Shown piece after piece: positions 51,493 to 59,709 of a stretch of DNA of 64,000 nt. This DNA comes from Bacilli bacterium. Its GTDB lineage: Bacteria; Bacillota_I; Bacilli_A; RFN20; CAG-826. The translations under genes were made by a program, and so were the position numbers. Position 1 is the stretch's first letter. Every line of letters starts with the position of its first letter. The DNA is taken from the NCBI GenBank assembly GCA_017635465.1, contig JAGBLL010000036.1, positions 68,590-132,589 on the forward strand, given 5' to 3'. Under the pieces are notes generated by a model. That model made no database searches and was not told where the DNA came from. It worked only from the letters and a program-made list of their open reading frames with translations.

Positions 51493-52527
51493 ATGAAAAT
51501 CAACAAATTATTAGGTTTGACTTTGCTCTTGAGTTCCATGACAATCTCTGCTTGTAGTGGTAAAGCTTCCTCTAACGAAGAAAAGAAACCATCAAGTGCT
51601 ACACCTAGCGTTGTTGAACCAAGTTCGAATACATCGTCAAGTTCAGTTGTTCAACCAAGTTCAAACAGCGCTCCTAAATCAAGCTCAAGCAGCACTCCTA
51701 AATCAAGTTCTAGCGCTCAACCAAGTTCAAACAGTGCTCCTAAATCAAGCTCAAGCGCTCAACCAAGTTCAAATTCTCAACAAAGTTCACAAAGCAGTAG
51801 TGGCTCTAATGTCGATCAATATCTTTTGAAACACGCTGAAGGTCAAACTGCTAATTATATTTTTGAAGCTGAATGTACAGACTTAAGAGGTAAAAGTGGC
51901 TCTGGATATTCTGGTGGTGCAACCGGTTCAGGTTTAGCTACTCATAATGCTTCAGACATTTCATTTGTCACTTTCTTATATACAGAAGGAATCTCTGTTA
52001 ATTTCTTCGTCGCATGTGATAGAGATGTCAGCGACGCTAAATTAAGAGCGAGATTCGGTGGCGAATTTATTCATGTCTTACTAAGTCCAGATAATTACAC
52101 AATTCGTGTTGACCAAGCCATTGATTCTGCTTTCCTTACAGACTATGACCCTGATAATTTAGATTCTGATGGTTCATTAGGAAACTGGGATTCATTCTTC
52201 CTTAACTATTACAGTGTTGAAGAAACAAATGGCTATTTCCTTAGCGAATGGGAATGCGAAAGTATCGATATTGATGCTTCTAATCAAAGCGATGTTGTCG
52301 GATGGAATACTTTCGATATCACATTTGCTCTTTCTCTTAAACAAGGCATCAATTGCATCTCATTAATTACTGATAATGAAGAAATTACAGGCGATGCTCC
52401 TCATGGCACAATGACCGCAACAGCACCTGTTATTGACTATATTTCCATTGAAACAAGTGCTCAATTAGGTGTTTTTAACGCAAAAGATAATGGCGAAGGT
52501 GAAAATGCTGTTCACTTCGCTGCCTAA
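51493..52527 (+). CDS. Ser-rich lipoprotein with CBM-like domain
   Basis: A 344-residue lipoprotein with lipobox ISAC (Cys21) and a Ser/Pro/Asn-rich linker (about 23-110, repeats of PSSNSAPKSSSS) that could span the cell wall. A beta-sandwich domain (about 118-335) follows, beginning YIFEAECTDLRGKSGSGYSG and ending with VIDYISIE, the pattern of family 6/35 carbohydrate-binding modules. It starts at 51493 after AGAGGG; a frame reaching back to 51409 has no ribosome site and would hide the signal peptide. GH3-5 follows after 19 nt, so it probably delivers substrate to that enzyme. Confidence 0.82.
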   Translation: MKINKLLGLTLLLSSMTISACSGKASSNEEKKPSSATPSVVEPSSNTSSSSVVQPSSNSAPKSSSSSTPKSSSSAQPSSNSAPKSSSSAQPSSNSQQSSQSSSGSNVDQYLLKHAEGQTANYIFEAECTDLRGKSGSGYSGGATGSGLATHNASDISFVTFLYTEGISVNFFVACDRDVSDAKLRARFGGEFIHVLLSPDNYTIRVDQAIDSAFLTDYDPDNLDSDGSLGNWDSFFLNYYSVEETNGYFLSEWECESIDIDASNQSDVVGWNTFDITFALSLKQGINCISLITDNEEITGDAPHGTMTATAPVIDYISIETSAQLGVFNAKDNGEGENAVHFAA

Positions 52528-52546
52528 TAGTAAGGAGCTTTAATCT

Positions 52547-55528
52547 ATGGGTATTAGAAAAAGTGGATTAATTCCATGGGCAATTACTACAGCTGTTTTA
52601 ACTGGTGTATTAATTACCGCTAACGTTCTTTTAACAGGACCTTTAAAAGGTATTGTTTCTACCGCTTTAAGTGATAGAGGCAGAATGGAACTCATTAATG
52701 AAGATGGTTCTAGATTTAAACTAGATGAAGGTATTACTGATAAAGCATCTGCTAAAGAAAATGGTAATAAAACAAACATTAATATTGTTCGTGAAGGTAT
52801 TACACTTCTTAAAAACAAGGATAATAACGCTCTTCCATTAGCAAAAGGAGCTAAATTATCTATCTTTGGTAAGAATTCGTCTAATGTCGCTATTGGTGGA
52901 TCTGGCTCTGGTAGTGCTTCTACTGATGGTATGATTGATTTCTTCTCTTCACTAGAAAAAGCAGGTTTTACATACAATCCTACGTTAAAAGCTTTCTATG
53001 ATGATAATACAAAATCTGGGGCAGGTAGAGATAAAAACAACAAAGACTTAGATAGTGGTAAACCTATCGAATTAGTGGAATCTTATGTTGGTGAAACCGA
53101 AATCACTGCTTATACAGATGATATTTGGAATAGCTGTAATGAATATAAAGACGCTGCTTTAATTATGATTACACGTATCGGTGGTGAAGGTGCTGATTTA
53201 CCAAGAACACCAACTGATCATATTTTAAAATTACGTCCAGCGGAAAAAGACTTAATTAACAAAGTCAAGACAATGGGTTTTGGTAAAGTAGTATTAATGC
53301 TCAATACCGCGACATCATTAGAACTTGGCGATGTGCAAAAAGATGAAGGTGTTGATGCCATTTTATGGATTGGCTATGACGGTACAGCTGGTTTGACCGC
53401 TGTGGGTGAAGTCTTAAAAGGCGAAACTAATGATGGCGTTAAATTTTCTCCTTCTGGTAAAACAGTTGATATTTATCCAGCAGATTTTACAAAAGATCCA
53501 ACATGGAATAACTTTGGTGGTAACATCGGTGTTGTTTCTCAAGGTGAAGGTAGCAAGTACGTTGGTGTTTCTGGCGATTGTTATTACACAATGGCCAAAA
53601 GAGGACCAGTTGATTCCCAAATCTATTTTGCCGACTATGAAGAAGGCATTTACTACGGTTATAGATATTATGAAACCGCCGCAGCGGATGGCTATATCAA
53701 CTATGATGAAGCCATTGTTTATCCGTTTGGTTATGGTTTGAGCTATACAAACTTCTCTTGGGAATTAAAGAATAAGGCTAGTATTCCTACTACTTTAACA
53801 AAAGACACAAAGATGACTTTTGAAGTTGAAGTTACTAATACTGGTACATATCCAGGTAGAGATGTTGTTGAACTCTATGTCACACCACACTATAACGTTG
53901 GTGGTTTAGATAAAGCCGCTAAGATTCTTGTTGGCTTTGATAAAACAGAATTATTACAACCAGGTGAAAAAGAAACATTAAAGATTACAATTGATTCACC
54001 ATATTCATATGCTTCTTATGATTATAAAGGTGTTACTGGTCAAAAAGGCTATGTTGTTGAAGCAGGTAATTATTCTTTCACATTAGGTACAGATAGCCAT
54101 CACGCAAAAGAAATGTCTGATGCTGTTATAACCGCTAATGTTGCAGATAACATCCGCTATGAAAAAGATCCTATTACAGATAATGAGATTAAAAATCTTT
54201 TCTCTGATAACGAAGATCCATATTTAAACGGGGACGCTCAACTTGGCTCAATTATGCACCGTAATGACTTTGCGGGAACATGGCCTCAAACAAGAAGTGA
54301 AAACGAAAAGAAAATCGGTGGTGAAAAGATTAAAGAAGGATGGGAAATCTCTTCTGATTGGATTAGCAAGATGAAGGATTATACTCCAAAGCCAAATAAT
54401 CCTATCAATATTACTGAAATGCCAGTTACTGGTGCAGATAATGGCATTAAATTTACTGACTTAGTAATGTTAGATTACAATGACAAAAAATGGGACGAAT
54501 TCATTGATCAATTAACTAAAGAAGAAATGAAGACATTGATTAATGAAGGTGCCTTTATCACTAGCGCAATTGCTAGATTAGGCGTTCCTCCAACCGATAA
54601 TACCGATGGTCCAGTTGGTTGGGTCAACTTTATTGACCAGAAAACATTCACAGGCACATGTTCTTATTGCTGTGAAGTCGTTATCGCTTCCACATGGAAT
54701 GTAGACCGTGTTTATGATATGGGTAGAGCAGTTGGTAACGAAGGTCTTGTTGGTAATACACAAAATTCGATCAATAGACCATATACTGGCTGGTACGCTC
54801 CAGGTCTTAATATTCACCGTTCTCCATTTGGTGGTAGAAACTTCGAATACTATTCAGAAGATCCATTCTTAAGTGGTATTTTAGCGGCTTCTATTTCTAA
54901 AGGTACTTGGTCAAAAGGCTGCTATACAACATTAAAGCACTTCGCGGTTAATGAAACCGAGACACATAGAATGGGCTTATTAACATGGCTTGATGAACAA
55001 AACTTAAGAGAAAACTATCTTAAAGGCTTTGAAATCGCTGTTAAAGGTGGAAATAGTGACTTGAATAATCACGAATACTTTGGCGAAGATAAAGCCACAA
55101 AACCAGTTTCTGTTATGACTTCATTTAACAGAATTGGTGAAAGATGGACAGGTGGCGACTATCGCGTTAACACCCTCATCTTAAGAGAAGAATGGGGCTT
55201 TGAAGGATTTACAATCTGTGACTTCAACACCAATGAATTCATGGTGGAAAAAGATATGTTCTATTCCGGTGGTGACCTTAATTTACAAGGCGCCGGTAAC
55301 GTATGGAATCCAGACTTTAGTAGTCCTAATGATGTTGAAGTTATGAAGAAATGTTCTAAAAACATCCTCTATGTTGTAGCAAATAGTAATGCAGTTAGAG
55401 GTGAATTTAAAGTCCATATGCCAAATTGGCAAATCGGCTTATATATTGGAACAGGTGTAGTGGCCGCTGGATTATTAACTTGGGGCTTCTTCGTCTTCTT
55501 TAAAATCTTTAGACGCAAAACGAAGTAA
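52547..55528 (+). CDS. Permuted GH3 glycosidase anchored at both ends (GH3-5)
   Basis: A 993-residue protein with an N-terminal anchor helix (about 8-30) and a C-terminal helix (about 962-985) followed by RRKTK. The domain between is extracellular: alpha/beta GH3 domain (REGITLLKNKDNNALPL, GYDGTAGLTAVGEVL), FnIII-like domain (PFGYGLSYTNF, VTNTGTYPGRDVVELY), then the barrel (GWYAPGLNIHRSPFGGRN, LKHFAVNETETHRMG, nucleophile Asp892 in GFEGFTICDFN). The usual NDQE motif reads NETE and TD reads CD, so the pocket may differ from the others. AAGGAG precedes the ATG. It is co-transcribed with the Ser-rich lipoprotein. Confidence 0.9.
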   Translation: MGIRKSGLIPWAITTAVLTGVLITANVLLTGPLKGIVSTALSDRGRMELINEDGSRFKLDEGITDKASAKENGNKTNINIVREGITLLKNKDNNALPLAKGAKLSIFGKNSSNVAIGGSGSGSASTDGMIDFFSSLEKAGFTYNPTLKAFYDDNTKSGAGRDKNNKDLDSGKPIELVESYVGETEITAYTDDIWNSCNEYKDAALIMITRIGGEGADLPRTPTDHILKLRPAEKDLINKVKTMGFGKVVLMLNTATSLELGDVQKDEGVDAILWIGYDGTAGLTAVGEVLKGETNDGVKFSPSGKTVDIYPADFTKDPTWNNFGGNIGVVSQGEGSKYVGVSGDCYYTMAKRGPVDSQIYFADYEEGIYYGYRYYETAAADGYINYDEAIVYPFGYGLSYTNFSWELKNKASIPTTLTKDTKMTFEVEVTNTGTYPGRDVVELYVTPHYNVGGLDKAAKILVGFDKTELLQPGEKETLKITIDSPYSYASYDYKGVTGQKGYVVEAGNYSFTLGTDSHHAKEMSDAVITANVADNIRYEKDPITDNEIKNLFSDNEDPYLNGDAQLGSIMHRNDFAGTWPQTRSENEKKIGGEKIKEGWEISSDWISKMKDYTPKPNNPINITEMPVTGADNGIKFTDLVMLDYNDKKWDEFIDQLTKEEMKTLINEGAFITSAIARLGVPPTDNTDGPVGWVNFIDQKTFTGTCSYCCEVVIASTWNVDRVYDMGRAVGNEGLVGNTQNSINRPYTGWYAPGLNIHRSPFGGRNFEYYSEDPFLSGILAASISKGTWSKGCYTTLKHFAVNETETHRMGLLTWLDEQNLRENYLKGFEIAVKGGNSDLNNHEYFGEDKATKPVSVMTSFNRIGERWTGGDYRVNTLILREEWGFEGFTICDFNTNEFMVEKDMFYSGGDLNLQGAGNVWNPDFSSPNDVEVMKKCSKNILYVVANSNAVRGEFKVHMPNWQIGLYIGTGVVAAGLLTWGFFVFFKIFRRKTK

Positions 55529-55578
55529 AAGTATCTCAATAATTAAATAATTTAGATTACTTATTCACTTCATAAATT

Positions 55579-55610
55579 CCTTTTTATAGAGGGGCGCTCT
55601 GGCGCCCTTC
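55579..55610 (+). terminator. Terminator after GH3-5 with competing upstream hairpin
   Basis: GAGGGGCGC (55589-55597) pairs with GCGCCCTTC (55602-55610). CCTTTT (55579-55584) can pair with GAGGGG (55589-55594) using G-U pairs. The U-tract is broken by C. Confidence 0.78.
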
Positions 55611-55622
55611 TTCCTTAAAAAG

Positions 55623-55694
55623 GTCAGATTATGTTAAAAAATAGACATTTTATGTAACATTGTTTCAATGTTATTAACGATATGTTAATATAAT
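55623..55694 (+). promoter_or_regulatory. Putative LytTR operator (class 1), palindrome and promoter of GH3-6
   Basis: GTCAGATTATGTT (55623-55635) and GACATTTTATGTA (55644-55656) repeat with a 21-bp period and resemble the class-1 sites. TAACATTG-TTT-CAATGTTA (55655-55673) is a perfect palindrome next to them. TATAAT is at 55689-55694, 45 nt after the second repeat starts (43 at the other two sites). Confidence 0.45.
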
Positions 55695-55744
55695 AATGCA
55701 ATTATTAAATATCAACGATAATACCTCAGGTTAAGGAGTTTTTT

Positions 55745-58216
55745 ATGGCTAGAAAACATCAAGATATAATTGATCAATTAACTTTAAAAGAAAAGGCAAG
55801 TCTCGTTAGTGGTAAAGATTTCTGGCAAACTGTCAACATTGACAGAGTTGGTATTCCAAGTGCTTTCCTTAGCGATGGCCCTCATGGCGTCAGAAGACAA
55901 GCCGCTGCTGCGGACCATTTAGGTTTAAACGCTTCCATTCCAGCGACATGTTATCCAACTGCTGCGACAATGGCCAATTCCTGGGACCCAGAATTAGGTG
56001 AAGGTTTAGGCCAAAGATTAGGTCAAGAAGCCGCTGTTCAAAAAGTTAACGTCTTATTAGGCCCTGGTATGAATATGAAGAGAAATCCACTTTGTGGACG
56101 TAACTTCGAATACTTCTCAGAGGATCCTTATTTAGCAGGTAAAATGGCTGCAGGTTATGTTAGAGGTATCCAATCAAATGGTATCTCCGCTTGCGTTAAG
56201 CACTTTGCTTGTAATGACCAAGAAGAAAACAGAATGACATTAGATAGTGTTCTTGATGAAAGAACATTTAGAGAAATATATTTAACCGCTTTTGAAATTG
56301 CTGTTAAAGAAGGCAAGACAAAATCAATCATGTCTGCCTATAACTTAATCAACGGTGTTTACGCTAATGAAAATGAACACTTATTATGCGATATCCTTCG
56401 TAAAGAATGGGGCTTTGGTGGTTTAGTGGTCACTGACTGGGGTGGCAATAATGATGGTGTTTTATCACTTAAATGTGGTAACCAATTAGAAATGCCAGGT
56501 ACACCAGATAGACCAGAAGAAGTTATTAAAGCGATTGAAAATGGTGAATTAGAAGAATCAGTTTTAGACGATAATCTTGATGTCTTATTAGATACCATCT
56601 TCGATACAATGGAAAATGGTGTTAAGAAAGCACCTGAAAAATTCGATGTTGAAGAACATCATGCTTTCGCTGAAAAATGCGCGGAAGAAAGTGCTGTTCT
56701 TTTAAAGAATGATGGTGTCCTTCCATTAAAGAAAGAAGAAAAAGTAGCCTTTATTGGTGACTTCTTATATTTACCAAGATATCAAGGTGCGGGTTCATCT
56801 ATCGTTAACCCAACAAAACTTGATAACACAGTTGATTTATTAAAGAATTTAGAACTCGATATCGTCGGTTCCGCACGTGGTTTTAATAGATATGGTAAGA
56901 AGAACAAAAAGCTCTTAAAAGAAGCCTTAGAATTAGCCGCAAAAGCGGATACAGTCGTCTTATATCTCGGTTTAGATGAAGTTACTGAAGCCGAAGGCTT
57001 AGATAGAAGTAACGCCAAGATTGAAAATAATCAAATCGAATTGGTTAAACAAGTTAAAGCTTTAGGTAAGAAAATCGTCGTTGTTCTCTCTTGTGGCTCC
57101 GCTGTTGAATTACCATTCGTTGATGATGTTGATGGTTTATTACATTGCTATTTAAACGGTCAAGCTGGTGCGCAAGCGACATTAAATATCTTAGAAGGTA
57201 AAGTAAATCCTTCTGGTAAATTATCTGAAACATATCCAATCGTTTATGAAGATGTTGCTAGTAGTGATAATTTCCCAAGCCACACAAGAACAATCGAATA
57301 TAGAGAAGCTTATGGTATCGGCTATAGATATTTTGAAAAAGCCAATGTGGAGACAAGATTCCCATTCGGCTTCGGTCTTAGCTATACAAAATTTGAATAT
57401 TCAAATATCAAAATAAGCGATAAGGGTGTCAATTTCGAAATCAAAAACGTCGGTGATGTCGATGGTAAAGAAATTGCTCAATTATATGTTGGCTTAAAGA
57501 ACAGCGTTGTTATTAGACCAGTCAAAGAATTAAAAGGCTTCATTAAAGTCTTCTTAAAGGCTGGTGAATCTAAACGCGTTGAAATTCCATTTGATGATAA
57601 GACATTTAGATACTTCAATACCAAAACAAATAAATGGGAAATCGAAAAAGGTATCTATGATATCTATGTCGGCGCTGCCGTCAATGATATCCGCTTAAGT
57701 GGTTATTTTGAACAAGAAGGCACAGGCGCTGAAGCACCATATAATATTGATGAATTACCAAATTATGCTTCTGGTAGATTAAGAAATGTTCCAGATGAAG
57801 AATTTGCGAAATTATTAGGTCATGAAATTCCTAATGGTGCACTTCCATTCTATAAGAAGAACAGAATGGTCATCGACTATAACACCACATTCAGTGAATT
57901 ACGTTATTCTAAACGCTGGATTGGCCGTTTAGTGGGTAAAGCTATTCCTTGGTTCACAAGAGTGCTCCGCAAAATGGGTAATCGTGTCTTAGCGAATACA
58001 TTAGTCATGGGTGTTGTCCATCAACCAATGAGAGGTATGTCAAGATTCTCTGGTGGTGGCCTCCGCATGAGCCAATTAGATGGCTTAATCATGATTTTCA
58101 ATGGCCACTTCTGGAAAGGTTTACATCACTTCAACAAAGAAGGGCGTAAATACAAGAAGATTGCTAAAGCCGAAAAGAAAGCACAAAAAGAAGCAGAAGC
58201 AGCTCAAAACAAATAG
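55745..58216 (+). CDS. Canonical, apparently cytoplasmic GH3 glycosidase (GH3-6)
   Basis: An 823-residue GH3 with the usual order and no signal or anchor helix. The TIM barrel comes first: FLSDGPHGVR, GPGMNMKRNPLCGRN, VKHFACNDQEENRM and nucleophile Asp231 in GFGGLVVTDWGG. The alpha/beta domain (EESAVLLKNDGVLPL, LNGQAGAQATLNILEG) and FnIII domain (PFGFGLSYTKF, VGDVDGKEIAQLY) follow. A basic C-terminal extension (about 705-823) seen in other Firmicutes GH3 proteins ends in a Lys/Ala/Glu-rich helix. It would hydrolyse imported oligosaccharides or glycosides left by the surface enzymes. AAGGAG precedes the ATG. Confidence 0.93.
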   Translation: MARKHQDIIDQLTLKEKASLVSGKDFWQTVNIDRVGIPSAFLSDGPHGVRRQAAAADHLGLNASIPATCYPTAATMANSWDPELGEGLGQRLGQEAAVQKVNVLLGPGMNMKRNPLCGRNFEYFSEDPYLAGKMAAGYVRGIQSNGISACVKHFACNDQEENRMTLDSVLDERTFREIYLTAFEIAVKEGKTKSIMSAYNLINGVYANENEHLLCDILRKEWGFGGLVVTDWGGNNDGVLSLKCGNQLEMPGTPDRPEEVIKAIENGELEESVLDDNLDVLLDTIFDTMENGVKKAPEKFDVEEHHAFAEKCAEESAVLLKNDGVLPLKKEEKVAFIGDFLYLPRYQGAGSSIVNPTKLDNTVDLLKNLELDIVGSARGFNRYGKKNKKLLKEALELAAKADTVVLYLGLDEVTEAEGLDRSNAKIENNQIELVKQVKALGKKIVVVLSCGSAVELPFVDDVDGLLHCYLNGQAGAQATLNILEGKVNPSGKLSETYPIVYEDVASSDNFPSHTRTIEYREAYGIGYRYFEKANVETRFPFGFGLSYTKFEYSNIKISDKGVNFEIKNVGDVDGKEIAQLYVGLKNSVVIRPVKELKGFIKVFLKAGESKRVEIPFDDKTFRYFNTKTNKWEIEKGIYDIYVGAAVNDIRLSGYFEQEGTGAEAPYNIDELPNYASGRLRNVPDEEFAKLLGHEIPNGALPFYKKNRMVIDYNTTFSELRYSKRWIGRLVGKAIPWFTRVLRKMGNRVLANTLVMGVVHQPMRGMSRFSGGGLRMSQLDGLIMIFNGHFWKGLHHFNKEGRKYKKIAKAEKKAQKEAEAAQNK

Positions 58217-58225
58217 TGATATAAT
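58217..58225 (+). promoter_or_regulatory. Leaderless extended -10 promoter of the acylation operon
   Basis: TGA-TATAAT (58217-58225) ends 8 nt before the ATG at 58234, with no ribosome site. It overlaps the stop of GH3-6. Confidence 0.6.
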
Positions 58226-58233
58226 CCTATTAA

Positions 58234-59709
58234 ATGGAACAAGTATCAAATAAGTCGTGTTTTTTAAGAATGAAAGAAAGCCTTGCTGGGAACAGCAAGG
58301 TTTTGCTCATTGACAAAGAAGGAAAATATACGGCAAATGAAGTGTTTGAGGTTTACTGTGGCTTACTTAACCAGCTACGCCCAATTATCAAAACCGGCGA
58401 TGTATGTCTTGTTGCTCCGCTTGTGAAAAAAGAAACGATAATCATCATGGCGGCAATTATTTCGTTGGGTGGTGTTGTGCTTTTCGGTGACTTATATATT
58501 AAACCGCTAGATTATTTAGAATTATTGCATGGTCTGACAGATGTTAATCATGTTTTCGCCTTCGAAGACAATAAATGGCTTGTGAAAAACGGGAATTCCG
58601 AACGCGAATTATTATTCAAAAGAGAAATTCTTAATTGCGATGTTAATCTTGTTGCTAGCAAGAGTTTACCATCATTTTATTTCTTAACATCTGGATCGAC
58701 TGACTCAAGAAATTTAGTTGCATTATCTGAATACTCTTTTATCAATCATATCGTCCGTGAATTATCTGATATTGGTAACGAAGAAAAGATTAGCTATGGA
58801 TGTGTACCTATAAACCATGTCTTGGGCACTTGCATTTATTTACAACATTTACTTACTGGCCATACTATCTATCTTTCCGAATCTCGCAATGCTGATTTGG
58901 CATTAGATGTTATCGAAAAATATCATTGCACCGCTATTGCGAATGTTCCAACATTTTTTTACATGTTAATTGAAAAGCAAAAAAAGCATCCTCGCGACAT
59001 AAATTCATTAAAATATGGAATTATTGCCGGGGGTGGTTATTCCAAAGAACAATTCCTTAATATCGAAAAAGAATTAGGAATTTCGTTATGCTCTTCATAT
59101 GGTATGACTGAAGCGAGTACAGTAATTACTAATTCTCCTGCCTCAAGACCAGTTGAAGAAAGATGCACGGGCGTTGGAAAGCCTTTCCCAGGCGTTGAAG
59201 TCGTTTTTAAAGATGATGATGGTAATATTGTTCATAATAAAGGTGAAATATGTTTCAAAGGCTATAATTTGATGCTTGGCTATGTAGAAAAAGGAAAACT
59301 TGTTTTACCAGTTGATAATGAAGGCTATTTCCATACTGGCGATATTGGTATGAAAGATGACAAAGGTGTCTATCATATTGTTGGCCGTAAAAAGAATATC
59401 ATTATTAGAGGTGGAGAAAACCTTTCTCCATACACGATTGAAAAGAAGATTCTTTTAATCGACGGCATTAAAGATGTTGTCGTGGTTGGTATACCTAATG
59501 AAAAATATGGCGAAGTAGTCGCAGCGTATATTGCTAGTGACGTTTATAAAAATACTGAAGAAGTTGAAGAATTATTAAAGAAAGTCTTACCAAAAAATGA
59601 AGTTCCTTATATCTTGATAATAGATGATAATATCCCTCTATTATCAAACGGAAAACATGATAGAATGAGAATAAGGAATATTTTCATTAGCAAAGATGCA
59701 CATAAATAA
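58234..59709 (+). CDS. AMP-forming acyl/aminoacyl ligase (ANL superfamily)
   Basis: A 491-residue adenylate-forming enzyme. The P-loop motif is degenerate (FLTSGSTDSRNLVALSE rather than SGTTGxPK). It also shows CSSYGMTEAS, GEICFKGYNLMLGYV, GYFHTGDIGMKDDKG, GRKKNIIIRGGENLSP and the C-terminal catalytic Lys in SNGKHDRM. It activates a carboxylic acid as an acyl-AMP for transfer to CoA or a carrier. The downstream MBOAT and SGNH genes suggest it feeds acyl groups into surface-glycan O-acylation, like DltA in the dlt operon, but no carrier-protein gene is visible here. The next gene overlaps its end by 14 bp. Confidence 0.87.
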   Translation: MEQVSNKSCFLRMKESLAGNSKVLLIDKEGKYTANEVFEVYCGLLNQLRPIIKTGDVCLVAPLVKKETIIIMAAIISLGGVVLFGDLYIKPLDYLELLHGLTDVNHVFAFEDNKWLVKNGNSERELLFKREILNCDVNLVASKSLPSFYFLTSGSTDSRNLVALSEYSFINHIVRELSDIGNEEKISYGCVPINHVLGTCIYLQHLLTGHTIYLSESRNADLALDVIEKYHCTAIANVPTFFYMLIEKQKKHPRDINSLKYGIIAGGGYSKEQFLNIEKELGISLCSSYGMTEASTVITNSPASRPVEERCTGVGKPFPGVEVVFKDDDGNIVHNKGEICFKGYNLMLGYVEKGKLVLPVDNEGYFHTGDIGMKDDKGVYHIVGRKKNIIIRGGENLSPYTIEKKILLIDGIKDVVVVGIPNEKYGEVVAAYIASDVYKNTEEVEELLKKVLPKNEVPYILIIDDNIPLLSNGKHDRMRIRNIFISKDAHK

